Assembly (NCBI RefSeq): GCF_039645995.1
Contig: NZ_CP147920.1
Location: forward strand, 806,001-870,000
DNA from: Sulfurimonas sp. HSL3-1
GTDB lineage: Bacteria > Campylobacterota > Campylobacteria > Campylobacterales > Sulfurimonadaceae
DNA: 64,000 nt
Direction of reading: 5' to 3'
Position numbers and translations under genes: made by a program. Below, piece after piece: positions 8,576 through 16,628 of the stretch. The notes under the pieces were generated by a model. That model did not search any database, was not told where the DNA came from, and saw only the letters and a list, made by a program, of their open reading frames with translations. How positions within the stretch are numbered: the first letter of the stretch is position 1; each line of letters starts with the position of its first letter.

Positions 8576-9876
8576 TGCTCTGCCTTTCTCAAAATAATAG
8601 TCGTAGAGTGTTTGTCGTCAAAATAGGTCTGCGCCGTCTTCTGGATCTGTTCAGCCGTCAGTGCCGCGATATTCTCCTCGTAGGTCTCCAGCGGTTTCAG
8701 ATCGCCGCGGGCGAGGTAGCCGCCGAAGAGGTCGGCGACGGAGCTCGCGCTCTCCAGGGAGAAGATGAAGTCGGCCCGGGTGTTGATCTTGACCTTTTCG
8801 AGCTCCGCCTTGGAGACGGGGTGGGCCTTGATCTGTTCGATCTGCTCGTGCAGCGCCGCTTCAACGCTCTCGGCTTTGACGCCCGGGTTGCAGGCCGCCA
8901 TGAAGATAAAGACACCCGGGTCGATGTTCTCCATGTTGTAGGCGTAGATCTGGTTGACCAGGCGTTTTTTGTCGACAAGCTCGCTGTAGAGGCGGCTGCT
9001 CTTGCCGGAGCTGAGCATCTCGGAGATGGCCGAGAGGGCCGGCTGGTCAGGGTGGCGGAAGTCGGGGATGTGGTAGACGATCGCGATCATCTCCACTTCG
9101 CTCTCTTTTTCGATGAAGACGCGCTTGGCGCCGTCCTGCACCGGTTCTTTCGCCAATACCTTGGGGATCTCGCGGCTGTTCTTGACGGGACCGAAGTGGC
9201 TTTTCGCAAGGCTGAAGACGGTCTCGGGCTCAATATCGCCGGTAACGATGAGAATCGCGTTCTGCGGCTGGTAATAGGTCGCATGGAAGTTGCGGATATC
9301 GTCGATCGTCCAGGTCTGGATGTCGTTCATGAAGCCGATCGGCGTCCAGTGGTAGGGATGGTAGAGATAGGCGTTGTTGAAGAGCCGGAAATAGAGGTAG
9401 CCCAGGGGGTTGTTGTCGGTACGCCAGCGGCGTTCTTCGGCAACGACGTCGCGTTCGGGCTGGAACTCCTCGTCTTTGAGGCTGAGATGGGCCATCAGTT
9501 CCGCGAAGAGGGAAATGGATTTTTCCGCATTCCCCGCGGAGCTTTTGATGAAGTAGTGGGTGTAGTCGAATCCGGTGGAGGCGTTGTTGACGCCGCCGAC
9601 ACTCTTGACCTCTTCGTCGAACTGCCCCGCTTTGAGGTGTTCGGAGGATTTGAAGTTCATGTGTTCGAGCATATGCGCGATGCCGCTCTTGCCCATTACT
9701 TCGTTGCGGCTTCCCACTTTGTAGAAGACATCGGTCGAGATGACACCGGTGCCGTTGTGCATCGGGATGACGACGACCTGCATCCCGTTTTTCAGTGTCT
9801 GTGTTTCATAAGGCGGCAGCGAATTTGCCATAAGCGTTCCTAAGGTGAAAAATAGTGCGATAACCGTTCTGATCAT
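8572..9876 (-). CDS. Secreted M16 family zinc peptidase
   Basis: 434-residue M16 (insulinase/pitrilysin-like) peptidase with an N-terminal signal peptide (about residues 1-17, cleaved near LMANS). The inverted zinc motif HMLEH (about residues 68-72) and the downstream Glu region (VVAEERRWR, about 143-151) are both intact, so it should be active rather than one of the inactive M16 partners. It probably acts in the periplasm on small peptides or protein fragments. It sits between pyrD and dapA with 4-nt overlaps, the order also known from C. jejuni. AT-poor sequence and codon use match its neighbours. Confidence 0.92.
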   Translation of the reverse strand: MIRTVIALFFTLGTLMANSLPPYETQTLKNGMQVVVIPMHNGTGVISTDVFYKVGSRNEVMGKSGIAHMLEHMNFKSSEHLKAGQFDEEVKSVGGVNNASTGFDYTHYFIKSSAGNAEKSISLFAELMAHLSLKDEEFQPERDVVAEERRWRTDNNPLGYLYFRLFNNAYLYHPYHWTPIGFMNDIQTWTIDDIRNFHATYYQPQNAILIVTGDIEPETVFSLAKSHFGPVKNSREIPKVLAKEPVQDGAKRVFIEKESEVEMIAIVYHIPDFRHPDQPALSAISEMLSSGKSSRLYSELVDKKRLVNQIYAYNMENIDPGVFIFMAACNPGVKAESVEAALHEQIEQIKAHPVSKAELEKVKINTRADFIFSLESASSVADLFGGYLARGDLKPLETYEENIAALTAEQIQKTAQTYFDDKHSTTIILRKAEQ

Positions 9877-10931
9877 CGTCTGTCGGCTCCAATGGCCTCG
9901 GTGATGCTGCTGTAGCCGTCGCGCTTCAGCAGGTCGGCGAGCCCACGGTTGATGTCCCCGATGAGCTCCGGCCCCTTGAAGATCAGCGCCGAATAGACCT
10001 GCACCAGTGAAGCCCCTGCCTTGATACGGCGGTAGGCTTCCTCGGCGCTGTCGATCCCTCCGACGGAAATGAGCACCGTTTTACCGAAGAGTTCCTTCGC
10101 CACGGCTTCGAAAATGGCGAAACTCTTCTCCTTTAAGACTTTGCCCGAGAGGCCGCCGATGCTTTTGGGCTGGGCCACAAGGGAGTAGTCGACGGTCGTA
10201 TTGGTCGCGATGATCCCGTCGGCCCCCTTCTCGACAGCCAGGGTCGTCAGGGCCACGGCCTGTTCGGGGGTCATGTCTGGGGCGATCTTGAGCAGGATCG
10301 GCTTGTCAGTGATCGCCTTTGCCTCGGCGAAGAGCTCGGCGATGAACGTCTCGTTCTGCAGGTCGCGCAGGCCGGGGGTGTTGGGCGACGAGATATTGAT
10401 GACGAGGTAATCGCCCAGATCGTGCAGGCCGCGGATAAGCTGCGTGTAGTCGCTGATGGCGTTCTGCTCCTCCGTCGTTTTGTTCTTGCCGATATTGACG
10501 CCGATGGGGGTCGTGAAGGGGTAGCGCGCTTTCAGGCGCTGCTGCACTTTGTACATTCCGTCGTTGTTGAACCCCATAGCGTTTTGGATCGTCTCTTCCT
10601 CGACGTGGCGGAACATCCGCGGTTTCGGGTTGCCCGGCTGCGGCTGGGGCGTGACGGTGCCGATCTCGGTGTAGCCGAAGCCGAGCGCCTGGATGCCGCG
10701 GATCATCGTCGCATTCTTGTCAAAGCCCGCTCCCAGGCCGACGGGGTTGGGGAAGGTACGCCCGAAGAGCTCCTGGTTCAGGATCGGGTCGGCGACAAAG
10801 TGCTTTTCCTGCCAGGGGTTGAAGAGCGACGGACAGACGTTGGCCATGCGCAGCAGGGTCGCCACGACGTGGTGGGCCGTCTCCGGCTGGAGTTTGAAAA
10901 GCCACGGTTTGAGGGATTCGTATGCGATCAT
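9873..10931 (-). CDS. pyrD: Dihydroorotate dehydrogenase (quinone), class 2
   Basis: 352-residue class 2 enzyme oxidising dihydroorotate to orotate with FMN and passing electrons to quinone at the inner membrane. The N-terminal amphipathic membrane-association helices (about residues 1-40) mark it as class 2. The FMN loop GLGAGFDKNA, the PQPGNPKPRMFR block, the catalytic Ser in INISSPNTPGLRDLQ and the C-terminal SVGGIDSAEEA phosphate site follow. I preferred the second codon of GTG-ATG as start because AGG is then 6 nt upstream. It heads the overlapping run down to yggS, 49 nt after mgtE. Confidence 0.95.
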   Translation of the reverse strand: MIAYESLKPWLFKLQPETAHHVVATLLRMANVCPSLFNPWQEKHFVADPILNQELFGRTFPNPVGLGAGFDKNATMIRGIQALGFGYTEIGTVTPQPQPGNPKPRMFRHVEEETIQNAMGFNNDGMYKVQQRLKARYPFTTPIGVNIGKNKTTEEQNAISDYTQLIRGLHDLGDYLVINISSPNTPGLRDLQNETFIAELFAEAKAITDKPILLKIAPDMTPEQAVALTTLAVEKGADGIIATNTTVDYSLVAQPKSIGGLSGKVLKEKSFAIFEAVAKELFGKTVLISVGGIDSAEEAYRRIKAGASLVQVYSALIFKGPELIGDINRGLADLLKRDGYSSITEAIGADRR

Positions 10932-10980
10932 CACGTACCTGTTTTTGGCAGGATTATACTTAATAATGATTTACGGTCAG

Positions 10981-12330
10981 TTAAAGCAGGAAGGTTTGCG
11001 CCAGGAACAAGAAGATGAAAAAGCCGAAAACATCGGTCGTCGTCGTCAGGAAAATGGAGGAGGCGACGGCTGGATCGATCCCCAGCCGGTGCAGGCCCAG
11101 GGGGATAAGGGTGCCGGCCGTCCCGGCGACGAGCAGGTTCAGAAGCAGCGCGCCGGCGACGATGGCCCCCAGGCGGATATCGCCGAACCAGAGCGAGACG
11201 ATCAGGGCCGCGACGACGGCGATGGAGAGGCCGTTGGCCAGCACGATCAGCGCTTCGCGTTTTACCGCGGCGGAGACGCCGTCGTATTCAATCTCCCCCA
11301 GGGCGATCTTGCGGATCGTGACGGTGAGCGCCTGCATCCCGGCATTGCCGCCGAGGGCGGCGATGATGGGCAGCAGGGCCGCGAGGGCGATGTAGGAGGC
11401 GATCGTCGCGTCAAAGAGGTTGATGACGGCGGAGGCCGCCATGATGGCGACGAGGTTGAAGAGCAGCCAGATCAGCCGCTGGTGCGCCGCGCGGGAGACC
11501 GAGCTCTCTTCGGCTTCGTCGTCGACCCCGGCCAGACCGTAGGCCTGGTCCGTTTCGATCTGGCGGATCATGTCGTAGATGTCGTCGTACACGATCCGGC
11601 CGATCAGTTTGCCTTCGCTGTTGACGACGGCGATGATATTGAGGTCATACTCCTCGAAAAGGCGGACGACATCCGCAATCGGCGAGGCGGGACGGATCGA
11701 GAGAGGGGCTTTGCGGTCGCCGCGCTGCAGGATCTCTTCGATGGTCGTTGCGTCGTCGAAAAGGATCAGGTCGGTGAAGTGGAGCGTGCCGAGCAGCAGT
11801 CCCTCGTCATTGGTGACAAAAAGTTTGATGATCGGCGCAGCGGGTTCGTTTTGGCGGAAAAGCCGGATCAGAGTCTTCACGTCGCCGACCGTGTCATCGG
11901 GGTGGGCGGCCAGGAACTCGCGCTCCATATAGGCCCCGGCCTGGTCCTCTTCGAATTTGGAGAGCTCCAGGACCTCCCGCCGCTCCTCGTGGGCCATCAG
12001 CGAGAGGATCTTCTCCGCCAGAGTGGCATCGGCCTGTCGGATATCCTGAATGAGGTCAGTCGCCTCGTCACTCTCGATCGCCTCGGCGGCCCGGGCCAAC
12101 CGGTGCGGGGGGAGGCGTTCCGCGGCGGCGGCGAATGCGTCGGCAGGGAGCTCGAGGAGCACCTCGCCCAGGTGCTGATGGGTGAGTTTGCTCAGGTTTG
12201 AAAAGAAAAGCCCGACATCGTAGCCGCGCAGTTTGACGAGGCTTTTGGCGGTATCGGTGGGGTTGAACCGTTCGTGCCCTCCGGCAATGGCGTGGATGCG
12301 GTCGACATGCTTTTTGATCTTCGGCTTCAT
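10981..12330 (-). CDS. mgtE: Magnesium transporter MgtE
   Basis: 449-residue magnesium channel. A soluble helical N domain (about residues 1-120) and two CBS modules (about 125-250) act as the cytosolic Mg sensor. Five membrane helices (about 285-449) follow, with the family signature IIAALGGNAGMQALT and the pore Asp near TTTTDVFGFF. No Shine-Dalgarno precedes the ATG. TACGAT lies 7 nt upstream, so the message may be leaderless. It lies upstream of pyrD on the same strand, but the 49-nt gap leaves co-transcription open. Confidence 0.95.
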   Translation of the reverse strand: MKPKIKKHVDRIHAIAGGHERFNPTDTAKSLVKLRGYDVGLFFSNLSKLTHQHLGEVLLELPADAFAAAAERLPPHRLARAAEAIESDEATDLIQDIRQADATLAEKILSLMAHEERREVLELSKFEEDQAGAYMEREFLAAHPDDTVGDVKTLIRLFRQNEPAAPIIKLFVTNDEGLLLGTLHFTDLILFDDATTIEEILQRGDRKAPLSIRPASPIADVVRLFEEYDLNIIAVVNSEGKLIGRIVYDDIYDMIRQIETDQAYGLAGVDDEAEESSVSRAAHQRLIWLLFNLVAIMAASAVINLFDATIASYIALAALLPIIAALGGNAGMQALTVTIRKIALGEIEYDGVSAAVKREALIVLANGLSIAVVAALIVSLWFGDIRLGAIVAGALLLNLLVAGTAGTLIPLGLHRLGIDPAVASSIFLTTTTDVFGFFIFLFLAQTFLL

Positions 12331-12473
12331 AAGTTATATCGTAGCAACCCATCCTGAAAAAACGGTGATATGTCCGGGTGTCAGGAAGATGTTCTGTCAT
12401 GAGGGATTAGAGGGGTGGTGCCTTCGCAGCAGCGCGGCGTCTTTGGAGGCGCTGGTCTGTGCGGGTGTTTCGG

Positions 12474-13031
12474 TTATCCGAAAAGTTTTTTCATGGTCGC
12501 AAAAAAGATTTTGAAGAGGCCTTTGTTCCCGACCAGGTCGTTAATGAATTCGTCGTAGCTTTTCCCTTTCTCTTCGAGGAAACCGCGCAGGTATTTTTCC
12601 GAGCCTTCCACACCGCTCTCGTTCTCGATCTCGACCAGTTTTTTGTAGATCGGCTCAATGGTTTTGATGACGTTGTCGGGTGCCGCTTTACGGTAGGCGG
12701 TGTAATTGACGATCTCATTGGTGATCTTGTCCGTTTTCGGCTCAAAATCCGTGATGACCCAGTAGTGGCGTCCGTCTTTGGCACGGTTTTTAACAACGGC
12801 CAAAATGTTATGCTTGTTTTTGATACGCTCCCACATCATTTTGAAGATGACTTTCGGCATATCCGGATGACGAATCATATTGTGCGGATGGCCGATGAGC
12901 TCGCTCTCTTTGTAACCGGAGATTTCGACGAAGTAGTCGTTCCCGTACTCGATGATCCCTTTGGGATCCGTCTTGCTCACAATATATTTTTTCGGGTCGA
13001 GATCAATACGATCTTTAACAGAACCTGACAT
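12474..13031 (-). CDS. PAS-domain protein, Aer/CetB-like sensor without output domain
   Basis: 185-residue soluble protein. Residues about 18-125 form a PAS domain close to the aerotaxis type: KGIIEYGNDYFVEISGY, then LIGHPHNMIRHPDMP, then KNRAKDGRHYWV. This PAS class binds FAD in Aer and haem in some relatives. The remaining about 60 residues are helical, with no kinase, methyl-accepting or GGDEF domain. In Campylobacterota such stand-alone PAS proteins (CetB type) partner separate signalling proteins in energy taxis. A similar role is my inference. I chose the ATG with AAAGG 7 nt upstream rather than the TTG just before it. It is divergent from the coiled-coil gene at 13165. Confidence 0.8.
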   Translation of the reverse strand: MSGSVKDRIDLDPKKYIVSKTDPKGIIEYGNDYFVEISGYKESELIGHPHNMIRHPDMPKVIFKMMWERIKNKHNILAVVKNRAKDGRHYWVITDFEPKTDKITNEIVNYTAYRKAAPDNVIKTIEPIYKKLVEIENESGVEGSEKYLRGFLEEKGKSYDEFINDLVGNKGLFKIFFATMKKLFG

Positions 13032-13164
13032 CAAATAACCTTTTTGATAATTTGTACCGTTATTTACGGTTACTGAACTAGTTTAACAATCGTTAAATAA
13101 ATTCAACGTTAAGCTACTATAATTGTTTCTAATCTGAGACACTAGGTAAAAGTGAGATGTTAAT

Positions 13165-13596
13165 ATGAAAAAAAATGATGCATTGCAGATCGTTGCCCAG
13201 GCGAAAAAACTCCAAAACGGCGAAATGCAAAAAGTGATGTTAATGGTCAAGAAGATCCCGCTGGACGGGGATGCGGTAGCGACGAGCTACCTGGAGTGCG
13301 GGGTCGACAAAACCCTGCGCGAGGACGAAGAGGGGCTCAAAAAGCTGCTGGGGGCGTCGCTGGTCGAAGAGATCGAAACATTGCATAAACAGTGGCACGA
13401 TGAGTACTATAAGATCTATGAGCTCTACCAGAAAGAGAAGGGGCTGGTCTCAAAGCTTTTCGGCGGCCAGCCGAAGCTCAGCGAACTGGACCAGGAGAAG
13501 GCGAACAGTTACAGCAGCGATCTTAAAGAGCTGACGCGGAAGATCATCCACAAACTGGAAGCGGCGGAAGGGCGGCTTAAGCTGCTGCGCGGCTGA
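13165..13596 (+). CDS. Hypothetical helical coiled-coil protein
   Basis: 143-residue charged soluble protein that I do not recognise. It is Lys/Glu-rich and predicted almost wholly helical, with coiled-coil character at about residues 75-143 (heptad-like Leu/Ile in LSELDQEKAN and LKELTRKIIHKLEAAEG). There is no signal peptide or membrane helix. GAG lies 8 nt upstream of ATG. It faces the PAS gene divergently over a 133-bp AT-rich gap, which suggests shared regulation and perhaps a partnership. It ends 27 nt before the convergent cysS stop. Confidence 0.7.
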   Translation: MKKNDALQIVAQAKKLQNGEMQKVMLMVKKIPLDGDAVATSYLECGVDKTLREDEEGLKKLLGASLVEEIETLHKQWHDEYYKIYELYQKEKGLVSKLFGGQPKLSELDQEKANSYSSDLKELTRKIIHKLEAAEGRLKLLRG

Positions 13597-13623
13597 GGAC
13601 GGCGGCATCCGCGGGGAGAGGGG

Positions 13624-15024
13624 TTACTCCGCCTTTTCCCAGAAGGTTCCCTGGGGGGTGTCCATCAGCTGGATTCCCAGGGCGCTGATCTCGTCGCGGA
13701 TCGCGTCGGAACGCTCGAAGTCCTTCGCCTGTTTTGCCGCATTGCGCGCCGCGATCAGATTCTCGATTTTCGATTTCGTCTCTTCGTCGATCCCGTGCTG
13801 GAAATATTCATAGGGGTTCATCGTCCCGAAACCGAGGAGCGCCTCGACGTAGGCGAGGTCGGCGAGGATACGGCGTTTGAGCCCCTTGTCCTTGGGGTTG
13901 GCGTCGAGCCCCTCGTTGGCCGCGGCCACCATCTCATCGAGCAGTGCCAGGGCCTTGGAGATATTGAGATCGTCCCCCAGCGCTTCGAGCAGCGCAGCCT
14001 GGAAGGGCGTTTTTTCCTCGACGACTTTCATGCCGAAAAGACGCTTTTTCAGCCGGTAGAGGCGGTCGAGCCGCTTTTTCGAAGCGAGCAGATCCTCTTC
14101 GTTGAAGTTGAAGTCGCTGCGGTAGTGGGTGCCGAGGAGGAAGAAGCGCAGCACTTCACCCGGGTAGGCCTGCAGCGCATCTTTGATAAAGAAGCTGTTG
14201 CCGAGGCTCTTGCTCATCTTCTCCCCGTCGATCGTCACAAAGCCGTTGTGCATCCAGTAACGTGCCAGTTCATGCCCGGTGGCGCAGCGGGTCTGTGCCG
14301 CCTCGTTCTCGTGATGGGGGAAGAGCAGGTCGGCCCCGCCGCCGTGGATGTCGATGGCATACTCCAGGTGGGTACTGAGGTGTTTCTCGATCATTGCCGA
14401 ACACTCCGTGTGCCACCCCGGGCGCCCCTTGCCGAAGGGCGAATCAAAGGCGACGGAGTCGTCCTGCACCCCTTTCCACAACGCAAAGTCCGCGGCATGG
14501 CGCTTCTCGCCGAAGCTTTCGACACGCTGCTGGGTATCGGCCTCGTCCTGGCGGCGGTTGGAGATGCTGAGATACCCGCTGTCGCTTCCCGTATCGAAAT
14601 AGACGTCGCCGTTGCTCGTCCGGTAGGCGTGGCCGGTGTCAAGCAGTTTCCCGATAAGTTCGAACATCGCCTCGAGGGATTCGGTCGCTTTGGGTTCCAG
14701 GGTGGGGCGCTGCACCCCCAGCGCGCTCATATCGCGGTGGTAGGCCTCGGTATAGGTGTCGGTCAGGTCCGTGATGGAGATGCCGGCCTCGCGGGACTTG
14801 TTGATGATCTTGTCGTCGATGTCGGTGATGTTGCGGGCATAGGTGACACTGTAGCCTTCGGCCTCAAGCACGCGGCGCAGCAGGTCGAAGACGAGGGCGC
14901 TCTTGGCGTGGCCCAGGTGGGCGTCGTCGTAGACGGTCGGGCCGCAGACATAAAGCGACACCTTGCCCGGGATCAGCGGTTCGAAGAGGCGTTTGGTCTT
15001 GGTGACACTGTCAAATATATGCAT
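13624..15024 (-). CDS. cysS: Cysteinyl-tRNA synthetase
   Basis: 466-residue class I synthetase charging tRNA-Cys. The zinc/substrate Cys lies in YVCGPTVYDD (about residue 28). The HIGH motif appears as HLGHA (about 37-41) and the KMSKS motif as GEKMSKSLGNS (about 268-278). Further zinc ligands lie in GWHTECSAM and LFPHHENE. Length matches the family. AAGGAG lies 7 nt upstream of ATG. The start overlaps the end of murJ by 14 nt, so it is probably translated from the murJ message, as in C. jejuni where the two are neighbours. Confidence 0.97.
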   Translation of the reverse strand: MHIFDSVTKTKRLFEPLIPGKVSLYVCGPTVYDDAHLGHAKSALVFDLLRRVLEAEGYSVTYARNITDIDDKIINKSREAGISITDLTDTYTEAYHRDMSALGVQRPTLEPKATESLEAMFELIGKLLDTGHAYRTSNGDVYFDTGSDSGYLSISNRRQDEADTQQRVESFGEKRHAADFALWKGVQDDSVAFDSPFGKGRPGWHTECSAMIEKHLSTHLEYAIDIHGGGADLLFPHHENEAAQTRCATGHELARYWMHNGFVTIDGEKMSKSLGNSFFIKDALQAYPGEVLRFFLLGTHYRSDFNFNEEDLLASKKRLDRLYRLKKRLFGMKVVEEKTPFQAALLEALGDDLNISKALALLDEMVAAANEGLDANPKDKGLKRRILADLAYVEALLGFGTMNPYEYFQHGIDEETKSKIENLIAARNAAKQAKDFERSDAIRDEISALGIQLMDTPQGTFWEKAE

Positions 15025-16417
15025 GCAGCAGCTCCTTGAATGCGAGGACGGCCGCGGTGAAGAGTGTCACGGAAAGCACCCACCACAGCCCTTTTTTTGG
15101 GCGAATTATAGCAGATACGTGCGCCCGTCCCACGGCCCGCAGCGTGGCGGCGAGGGCGACGCTGCCGCCGAGCGACGACGCCAGTGCCAGTCCGGCGCCG
15201 CCGAGGGGGGCGATCAAGGCCAGGGAGAGCACGACGTTCGTCCCCAGGCTCCAGGTCGCGATTCTCGCCGCTTCGCCCTGCCGGCGCTGGGCATAGAGCC
15301 AGAGGGAAAAGAGCTTGCCCAGACCGAAGGGGATGAGGCCGATGAGGTACATCTGCAGGATCAGGGCCGTCGCGGCGGTATCGCCGGCGGTGAACGCCCC
15401 TCGTTCGAAGAGCAGCTGTGTGATCTCGGGGGCCAGTACGATGCCGCCGACGGCCGCGAAACCGAGCAGGTAAAGCAGGAACCAGAACGCCCGCGCAAGC
15501 ATCGCGTGGGCCTGGGCCTCGTTGTCGTGCTTGAGGTGGCGGGAGATCTTGGGAAAGAGGGCGATCGTGGTGGCGATGGCAAAGAGCGCCAGCGGCAGCT
15601 GGAAGACGCGGTTGGCGTAGTAGAGGTAGCTGATAACCCCGGCACTGAGAAAACTGGCCAGCCAGGTATCGAGGAAGGCGGCGACCTGCGCGGTGGAGTT
15701 CCCCCATACGGCGGGGAAGAACTCCCGGGTGAAACGGCGCGTCTCCTCCCTGATCCGCGCGGCTTTGCGGCCGTAGTAGCGGACGCCCCCGGTTAGGAGC
15801 CGGTGGAGGCCCAGGCCGCGGATGGCGAGCAGGTGGACGAAGAGCTGGGCGAAGCCGCCCAGGACGACTCCGTAGCTGAGGTAGAGCACGACGGTCTCAC
15901 TGCTGCCGTCGCGGGCCAGCAGCAGGGCGATGATCAGGGCGATATTGAGCAGGCCGGTCGCAAAGGCCGTCGTCGCAAAGTGGTTTTTGTACTGCAAAAA
16001 AGTGCTCAGGAAGGTGACGGCAAAGATCAGCGGCAGGTAGAAGAAGTTGATGGCGACGTAGGGGGCGGCCATCTGCACCGTCTGCGCGTCGAAGCCCAGG
16101 GCGATCACCTTGGCCGCAAGGGCGGGAAAGAGGTTGACCGCGAGGGTCATCAGCAGAATGATCCCCAGGAAGACGAGAAAGATGTGGACCGAAAAGACGG
16201 CTTTGTGTTTCGAACGGGTGAAGGCGGGGAGGAAAGACTGCGTGAAGGCCCCCTCCGCAAAGACGCGCCGGAAGAGGTTGGGGAGTTTGAAGGCGATAAA
16301 GAAGATGTCGCTGTAGATGTTCGCCCCCAGCACCGACGCGGTCAGCAGGTCGCGGGCAAATCCGAGGATGCGCGAAAAGAGGATGCCGAAGCTGTTGGTG
16401 AATATGGCTTTAAACAT
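15011..16417 (-). CDS. murJ: Lipid II flippase MurJ
   Basis: 468-residue polytopic membrane protein of the MVF/MurJ family, moving lipid II across the inner membrane for peptidoglycan synthesis. About 13-14 hydrophobic helices are visible. The N-terminal SFGILFSRILGFARDLL and the following IFFIAFKLPNLFRRVFAEGAF are the strongest family signatures. I chose the ATG giving MFKAIF rather than the upstream in-frame codon, which would add nine non-conserved residues. The Shine-Dalgarno is weak. The upstream gap to the divergent five-haem cytochrome holds a CCTTATTAAGG palindrome at 16475-16485. Confidence 0.95.
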   Translation of the reverse strand: MFKAIFTNSFGILFSRILGFARDLLTASVLGANIYSDIFFIAFKLPNLFRRVFAEGAFTQSFLPAFTRSKHKAVFSVHIFLVFLGIILLMTLAVNLFPALAAKVIALGFDAQTVQMAAPYVAINFFYLPLIFAVTFLSTFLQYKNHFATTAFATGLLNIALIIALLLARDGSSETVVLYLSYGVVLGGFAQLFVHLLAIRGLGLHRLLTGGVRYYGRKAARIREETRRFTREFFPAVWGNSTAQVAAFLDTWLASFLSAGVISYLYYANRVFQLPLALFAIATTIALFPKISRHLKHDNEAQAHAMLARAFWFLLYLLGFAAVGGIVLAPEITQLLFERGAFTAGDTAATALILQMYLIGLIPFGLGKLFSLWLYAQRRQGEAARIATWSLGTNVVLSLALIAPLGGAGLALASSLGGSVALAATLRAVGRAHVSAIIRPKKGLWWVLSVTLFTAAVLAFKELLHAYI

Positions 16418-16628
16418 CGGCTTTCCCGTTGCCGGTCGTAGCATTTCTCGTTGCGTTGGTCATCGGTAAAACTCCCTTATTAAGGAGGGATTCTAGCACA
16501 GGGGAACTCAAATTCATCACCATGTAAACGGGTTGGGAGCATCACTATCTTATCACATTAAACAAATTAACACAGAAGTAACACTTTTTTCTTACGATGC
16601 ACTTCTATTTTCATATTAGGAGATGTTT
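16418..16628. promoter_or_regulatory. Divergent promoter region between murJ and the five-haem cytochrome
   Basis: 211-bp gap, AT-rich toward the cytochrome side. It holds the 11-nt palindrome CCTTATTAAGG (16475-16485), repeated ATCAC elements (around 16515, 16540) and CTTATCACATTA (16549-16560) that resemble elements upstream of the seven-haem cytochrome. No clear -35/-10 pair could be assigned. Confidence 0.4.

Noticed and set aside
10693-12201. A 502-codon plus-strand frame across pyrD and mgtE
   Set aside because: Antisense to two certain enzymes/transporters; highly charged shadow translation without domains.
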